DNA from: Zanthoxylum bungeanum
Lineage: Eukaryota; Streptophyta; Magnoliopsida; Sapindales; Rutaceae
Assembly (NCBI GenBank): GCA_019454045.1
Contig: SKCR01007551.1
Location: 1-64,000 of the forward strand
Reading direction: 5' to 3'
Length of the DNA stretch: 64,000 bases
The translations under genes and the position numbers were made by a program. The notes beneath the pieces were generated by a model. That model saw nothing but the letters and a program-made list of their open reading frames with translations, did no database searches and was not told the DNA's origin. Shown one piece after another: positions 58,430-64,000 of this stretch (positions within the stretch are counted from its first letter, which is position 1; each line of letters starts with the position of its first letter).

Positions 58430-59720
58430 TTACTATTTTGTTAAATTATGAGTCATTTAATATATTTTGTAGTTTGTTTTATGTTTTATTGATAGGAAGC
58501 ATTGGAACATGGATCTTGAAGCAAATATATGTGTTTTGGGACCTTACGGACGCAACAGAAGCACGCGGGAAGAGCAAAATATGCAGAAATCATCATCCTG
58601 AAAAATGGGGTGGCGTTGCGACGCCATTTATGGTGTCGCGATGCCCCCACAGGATATCACATACATTATTCCCGTGAGTTTGGCGTCGCGACGTCAATTT
58701 CGGCGTAGCGTCGCTACGACAAGAGCCCAGAAACATCAGAAATTGTTATTCTACAAGCATAAAGACCCCAAGACTTCCCTATAAATATAGAAGGTCGTCC
58801 AAAACCCTAAAGAGGAGACTAATACACAATAAAAGAGTTTGAAACATATTTTAGAGAGATCTAAGGAGGAAGATTGAAGAGCGACAATAGGAGACGAAGG
58901 CGGTGACATCCGAAGATGAATGGATTCGATTCGGGTTTAATCTTCTAGTTTCTTTCTTTAAACTCTAATGATTTCTATTAGATTCATGACCATATTTTCA
59001 TTGTTATTATCTTTAGTCATGAACTAACTCTATTATTCTAGAGGATGATGTAGCCAATGCTTGAACCTATATATTATTTGCCAATTTAATTGTTAAAAAG
59101 TTTTGATTCAGTTTATTTATTTTCTTTTGTGTTTAATGCTTCTAGTTTGTTGGCCACAAATTAAGATGATGAATGTTTAGAATGACCACAGATTAAGATG
59201 ATGAATGTTTAGAATCTATTGCTCGAGATACAAGGTTTTGAATAAGATCTATAGAATATAACCTAGGAGATTTGTAGAGTTTGGGAGAATCTATAATCCC
59301 TTTAAAGTCGTTAACAAAGAATCACAGAGTGTAATGAATTGTTAATTATTAGATTTTTATAGGGATATCGAAGTCAGTAATTGATAATATTTTCACTCAT
59401 CACTCAGGAGAGATAGTTAAAATAACTTAGGATTCTTTACTTGTAAACAATGCAACTAAATAATAATAGATTGACATAACAAATAAATAGAGGATAAATA
59501 GGTGAAATCATACTCTAGAATATCTCTTATCTTGGTTTCTTATAATCAAATGTTATAATATATTGTTCCTTTAGTTTTTAGTTTTAAATTCAGATTATTT
59601 TAAATTACTTCGAAATAAAGTTAGGTTTACTAATTATAGTACTTACTGAGAGTTTGATTACAATCCATGTGGGTTCGACACTCTTTACTTATCTTGCGGT
59701 ACGAAAATCATGCTATAATT
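58430..59720 (+). repeat. 5' LTR of an Athila-like element (start uncertain)
   Basis: Ends just before the primer-binding site with CATGTGGGTTCGACACTC, typical of Athila LTR ends. Contains GCGTCGCGACG-type palindromes at 58605-58720, a TATA box (CTATAAATA at about 58780) and a 32-bp tandem duplication near 59160-59216. The left end is unclear; the start sequence seen at 63156 is not found here. Confidence 0.6.
58778..58786 (+). promoter_or_regulatory. TATA box of the Athila-like LTR
   Basis: CTATAAATA followed 30-60 bases later by CCAAAACCCTAAAG, a usual LTR promoter layout. Confidence 0.5.
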
Positions 59721-59722
59721 TT

Positions 59723-59740
59723 TGGTGCCGTTGCCGGGAA
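59723..59740 (+). other. Primer-binding site of the Athila-like element
   Basis: TGGTGCCGTTGCCGGGAA, two changes from the TGGCGCCGTTGCCGGGGA common in Athila elements. Confidence 0.75.
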
Positions 59741-59883
59741 TTGTTAATTTTATTAACATTAATACTATTACCAACTACCCTTAATTTTAATTTTAATTTA
59801 GATTTTATTTTATTTATTTAATATTTACTATTATTTGACTATTATCTTGATTTTTCTCTCTTTCTTTCGGTGCTTTGCAGTGA

Positions 59884-61170
59884 ATGAGACGATCCATAAG
59901 TCTTGATTCACTCTTGTTTGATCCTGAAATAGAACGAACAGTAAGAAGACTGAGAAAAGAGAAAAAAGTTGAAAAAACTACAATGACAGCTGCAAACAGA
60001 GAGAACAATCAACACCAGGTAACAATCACAGCTGAAAATATATAGAACAACCTACGTCAAGTGGCAATCCGAGATCACTTGAAGCCGGTCGTAGATGATA
60101 ATTATTCTGAGATTGCGCATCCATCAATCAATGCCAATAACTTTGAGCTGAAACTTGCATTGATCAACATGATGTAAAAGAACCAGTTTGAGGGTTCAGC
60201 TGTAGAGGATCCCAATGTTCACTTAAAGATATTCTTGGAGATGGCAGACACCATAAAGATGAATGACGTGACCAAAGAGACCATCAGGCTACTCTTGTTT
60301 CCATTCTCTTTAAGGGATAAAGCGAGAGGTTGGCTACAATCATACCAATGGGGAGCATAATGACATGGCAATATATGGCTATAATATTTATTGTGAGGTT
60401 CTTTCCACCAGCTAAATCAGCCCAACTGAGAACAAAAATAAGCATATTTAAGCAGTTGGAGACCGAGAACCTGTATGAGACATGTGAGCGCTTTAAAGAT
60501 ATGCTGAAGATGTCTATGCTCTAATGGAGGAGATGTCCATTAATAATTTTCAATGGCCAAGTGAACGCACTATTATGCCTAAGGTGGCTGGTATATACGA
60601 GGTGGATCATATTGTTGCACTTACAGCTCAAGTGTCATCTCTCACGACTCATATAGCAGCATTGACCAATCAACATTGCCAATCATCTATTGAAGTTGTT
60701 GCTAATAAAATGATCTTATCTGACAGAGGATATGAGCAAGTCCAATATATGAACAATTGGAACTTCAACAACTATAGAATCAATCATATGCCTAACTATT
60801 ATCATCTGAACTTGCCATATGTTAATATAGAGAGTGTCTTGCAACCTCCTTCTACCTTCAACAATCAAAGATTAGAGCAGAAATCTTCCATAGAAAACTT
60901 TATGAGCACATTTGTTGCTAAAACTTCAGAAAGGTTTGAGAAGAATGAGTCAGGCTGAATAATATTGAAACACACATGGGCAATTTCAGGGCAACAATAA
61001 AGTCTTTAGAAGTGCAGATTGGGCAAATTACATCTTCTACGACTAATCAGAAATGGGTGTTTCCTAGTAATAATGAGGTCAACACTAAGGAGCAGTGTCA
61101 GGCCATAACCCTCAGGAGCGGGATAGAGATTAGAGATACTCATAAGGACCAAGGCAGCAAGGACAAATAA
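59884..61170 (+). pseudogene. gag: Athila-like gag (broken)
   Basis: Starts at ATG 59884 (MRRSISLDSLLFDPEIERT). It reaches a stop near 60040, then NNFELKLALINMM with a stop, then FLEMADTIKMNDVTKETIRL, LFPFSLRDKARGWLQS, IIFIVRFFPPAKSAQLR and ENLYETCERFKDML, the Athila capsid core. Frames at 60524-60958 and 60976-61170 continue the C-terminal part and lead to QAITLRSG at the protease start. At least five stops or shifts. Confidence 0.82.
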
Positions 61171-61229
61171 ACGACACTTTAGGAGGAAACAGTGATGAAA
61201 GAATAGAACAATGTAGTAGTTCTCCTATA

Positions 61230-62104
61230 TAAACTACCTCATATCCCGAAGACACATTTGCCATACCCTCAGCGTTTCAAAAAAAGAAATTGGACGCTCA
61301 GTTCGTCAAGTTTCTTGACATTTTTAAGAAAATCCATATAAACATCCTCTTCGCAGATGCTTTGAAACAAATGCCAAACTATGTGAAGTTTATGAAGGAG
61401 ATAATGATCAAAAAGAGGAAGCTGGCAGATTTTGAAACAGTAGCACTTAGAGAGGAGTGCAGTGTCATTATATAGAAGAAACTTCATCCAAAGCTGAAGG
61501 ATCCTGACAGTTTTACCATATCGTGTACTATTGGGAATCGATATTTTGATAAGGCTATGCAATTTGGATGCTAGTATCAATCTCATGCCCTTATCCATCT
61601 ATAAATAGTTGGGCATATGTGAGGGAAAGCAGATAGATCCATCACTTACCAGAGAGAAATAGTAGATGACGTGTTGGTTAAAGTGGATAAGTCTTACTTT
61701 TCTGCTGACTTCCTTGTTCTTGATATGGATGAGGATCATGACGTCCCAATTATCATTGGGAGACCTTTCTTGGCCACAGGCAGAGCAATCATTGATATGC
61801 ATGAAGGTGAACTGATAATGGGAATTCAAGATGAAGAAATCACCTTTAGTGTTTTCCGAGTCATGCCGAGTCCTTGATTTGATGAAGAATGTCACATGAT
61901 AGACATTGTAGAAAAACTAGCTGCAGTAGATAATGACTACATGCTAGGCCCATCTCTATGTATTCTAGCCAACCTGCAGGGTAAACCAAGAGTTAGACAA
62001 CCAATGAGCATTGTAAAGCCATGCAAAGAAGATCCTCCACAATTAAAACTGCAGCCATTCCCAAAGCGCTGCAAAAGAGGAAATCAAGAGTCAGTCTTCA
62101 CTTG
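61230..62104 (+). pseudogene. Athila-like protease region (broken)
   Basis: Fragments PKTHLPYPQRF, KFLDIFKKIHINI, FADALKQMPNYVKFMKEI, then DVLVKVDKSYFSADFLVLDMDED with IIIGRPFLATGRAIIDMHEG, the end of the aspartic protease. A shift near 61570 has damaged the active-site block. After 62104 no reverse transcriptase follows. Confidence 0.78.
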
Positions 62105-63155
62105 AAGATGATCCCTGAAAAGCTAAAAAGATGGTCGAACCAAGTTTACCACATGTGTAGTCCAAAATTTCAACCATCAGTAGACCTTAGGTGATCATCC
62201 ATGGATAAACTGCCACAGTTTTGCAAGCTATATTTTTCATGTCATAATAATGGGTGGATACCAAAGAAGAAGGCATATGAGATTTTCTGGTTCGCTACAT
62301 TGAAGCCACCATGACCATTTTGGTGGTTACGTCTAGCTGAAGACGTTAAACTTAGTGCTAGCAGGGAGGACACCCTTGTATTTTTTTAAATTTATTTTTC
62401 TTTACTTTATTTTTATTTCATTGTGTGCTATTTGCTTGTTTATTAGTTTACATGTGTATTTATGCAAGTGTTAGCGCAGCCCCGCACAACTTCCTTAACC
62501 AAATTCTGACCAACATGAGCCTGATAAACTTCATACACGGTAGTGTTGTTCCTCACTCTTGTTTCTTTATGTTTATCTTACATTGAGGACAATGCAAGTT
62601 TTAAGTTTGGGGGTGTGTGCATGTAGTGATAGCTTCTGTCATTTATTTTTAAAAAAATTATTTTTTTTAGTCATATATAGTAAAACGTAAGTCCAAATGA
62701 CGAGTTTGGTTTGCTTTAAGATGAAATCTTAGAAATGATAAGTTCCCAATTTATTTTTATCTGATGTCTTGAGTAGGTGATTTAGGTTAGACTCGTAAGC
62801 ACTTAATCATAGGTTTTTAGCCGTAAGAGCTTAGGTAGTTGGCAAAATGACTAGTTGAAGAAATTACTTACCGATTAATGACCGTTTGCTTAGATATCTA
62901 TCTCGATTTGCTAGTGTTATGATGTATGGTATGGTAAAAAAATGAAAATAAGAAAGAAAATAAGCATAAAAATGGAAAAGTTAAACCACCTATAACCGAT
63001 AAGCGTGAAACTACCTATGGGCGAGTGCTAGGACTATCATAAAGAGAAATGGTACCTTAAAGGGTAGGTGTGTTAAAAAAATGAAATGAAAAAAGAAAGA
63101 AAAAATATCATACCGTATTGAGCAAAGAAAAAGAAAATATAGAGTACTTTGGAGA
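62105..63155 (+). other. Athila-like 3' region; polymerase missing
   Basis: Joins the protease end directly to Athila 3' sequence: GTCTAGCTGAAGACGTTAAA plus GGGAGGACACCC near 62328-62375, CATTGAGGACAATGCAAG and TTTAAGTTTGGGGGTGTG near 62581-62617, and the GATAAGCGTGAAACTACC block near 63000. Reverse transcriptase, RNase H and integrase are absent, a deletion of several kilobases. 62690-63130 matches the segment inside element 2. Confidence 0.7.
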
Positions 63156-64000
63156 TGATGAGCGGACAATATAACACTATTTACCGTCTATTTTACTTAA
63201 TATTTTATATAGTTCTCGGGTTTTATGAACGTTTTAACGTGTGTTTTAGTTTATTTTACAGATAAAATAAAATTGGGACTCAATGGAATCAATCAGGACG
63301 AAATGGCGTTCTAATGAAGTACAATTTCAGAAATTTCAACTTTGCGCAATTTCCGTATTTTGGCCATACTTTTTTACTCCGATATCGGATTGAAGTGATT
63401 TAAGTTCCAGATCAAAGAAGACTCAAATATCTACAACTTGGAAGTTCATAGTAATTTCAAATTCTGAAGTTTTTATGACCAAAATTGATAAAAACATCCA
63501 CAAGTGTGTTATGTATAATTATTAAAGTCATTTTCAAAACAAAAAAAATAAAAAAATAAAAAAATAAAAAATGAAAATTATCTAACTTCTTGCATGTTTG
63601 GTGGAGGATTTGATGCCATTTTTTATGCCATGTTTGGTGGAGAAATTAGTGGAGAAATTGGTGGAGAAATTAGTGAAGGCAAAATTTTGCCTATAAATAC
63701 CAAGCCATTTCATTTGTGGATTTCATACTTTCCGTAGTTTCTTAATAAGGAATTAAGGATTGTATCTTGTGTGTTTTGTTTAGTAGTTTTGTAATGTATT
63801 TTTATTTTTATTTTTAGTAATAATAGTTTGTTTGTTTTTATTTTATTTTATGTTTAGTAGTTAATTTCCAATGGGAGAATGGTGAAACCTTTAATATGAT
63901 AAGGTAGATTAATCTCACTTAATTTATAATATGGAAATTATAATCTAATAATATGAATTAATATTGTACCGCCTATATGGCTGATTTTATTTATTTGACA
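63156..64000 (+). repeat. Athila-like 3' LTR, runs out of the window
   Basis: TGATGAGCGGACAATATA follows a CTTTGGAGA purine stretch and looks like the start of an Athila LTR. TATA box (CTATAAATA) at about 63690. Its body does not obviously match 58430-59720. Contains an A-rich AAAAAATAAAAAA run near 63540-63575. Confidence 0.5.

Overview
This is nuclear DNA of a flowering plant, most likely a eudicot. The evidence is nested Ty3/Gypsy (Tat and Athila lineages) and Ty1/Copia LTR retrotransposons, a 5'-truncated LINE, hAT-like MITEs, and one host gene with many GT-AG introns. No bacterial operons, CRISPR array, rRNA or tRNA genes were seen. The species cannot be told from the sequence.

Left part (1-17824): a complete but decayed Tat-lineage Gypsy element, 'element 1', plus strand, 146-17819. 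It has two ~3.25 kb LTRs, a 5-bp target duplication ATGGT, a primer-binding site, gag, protease, reverse transcriptase, two RNase H domains and integrase, all broken by stops and frameshifts. A solo LTR of the same family (7303-10543) sits inside its polyprotein between protease and reverse transcriptase.

Middle part (17824-46570): a nest. A Copia remnant ('Copia 2', minus) is cut at 22285 by the LTR of a third Tat-type family ('family 3', plus). That LTR is split by a Tat-type deletion derivative ('element 2', minus, 23050-43553, duplication CCTCC). Element 2 is split in turn by a Copia element ('Copia 1', minus, 30230-40340). Family 3 continues at 43559-45380 and ends in a short leader remnant.

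Right part (46570-64000): low-complexity DNA, MITEs and a LINE 3' end with a 16-bp target duplication. Then comes the only host gene that looks intact: CTP synthase on the minus strand (coding 52111-57423, 21 coding exons, 601 residues). Beyond it lies an Athila-like element (about 58430 to the window end) that has lost its reverse transcriptase and integrase.

The most interesting signal is non-coding. A 95-96 bp module occurs nine times, always in the sense orientation of its host element and within or next to the transcribed leader. It is found in three Tat LTR families and also in the leader of Copia 1. Its ends and internal arms form complementary stems, and several stems change on both sides together between copies, as expected of a conserved RNA fold. 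A second small hairpin near the LTR end also shows a paired change, and the 175-178 bp (235-245 bp in family 3) tandem arrays in the LTRs carry a further pairable stem.
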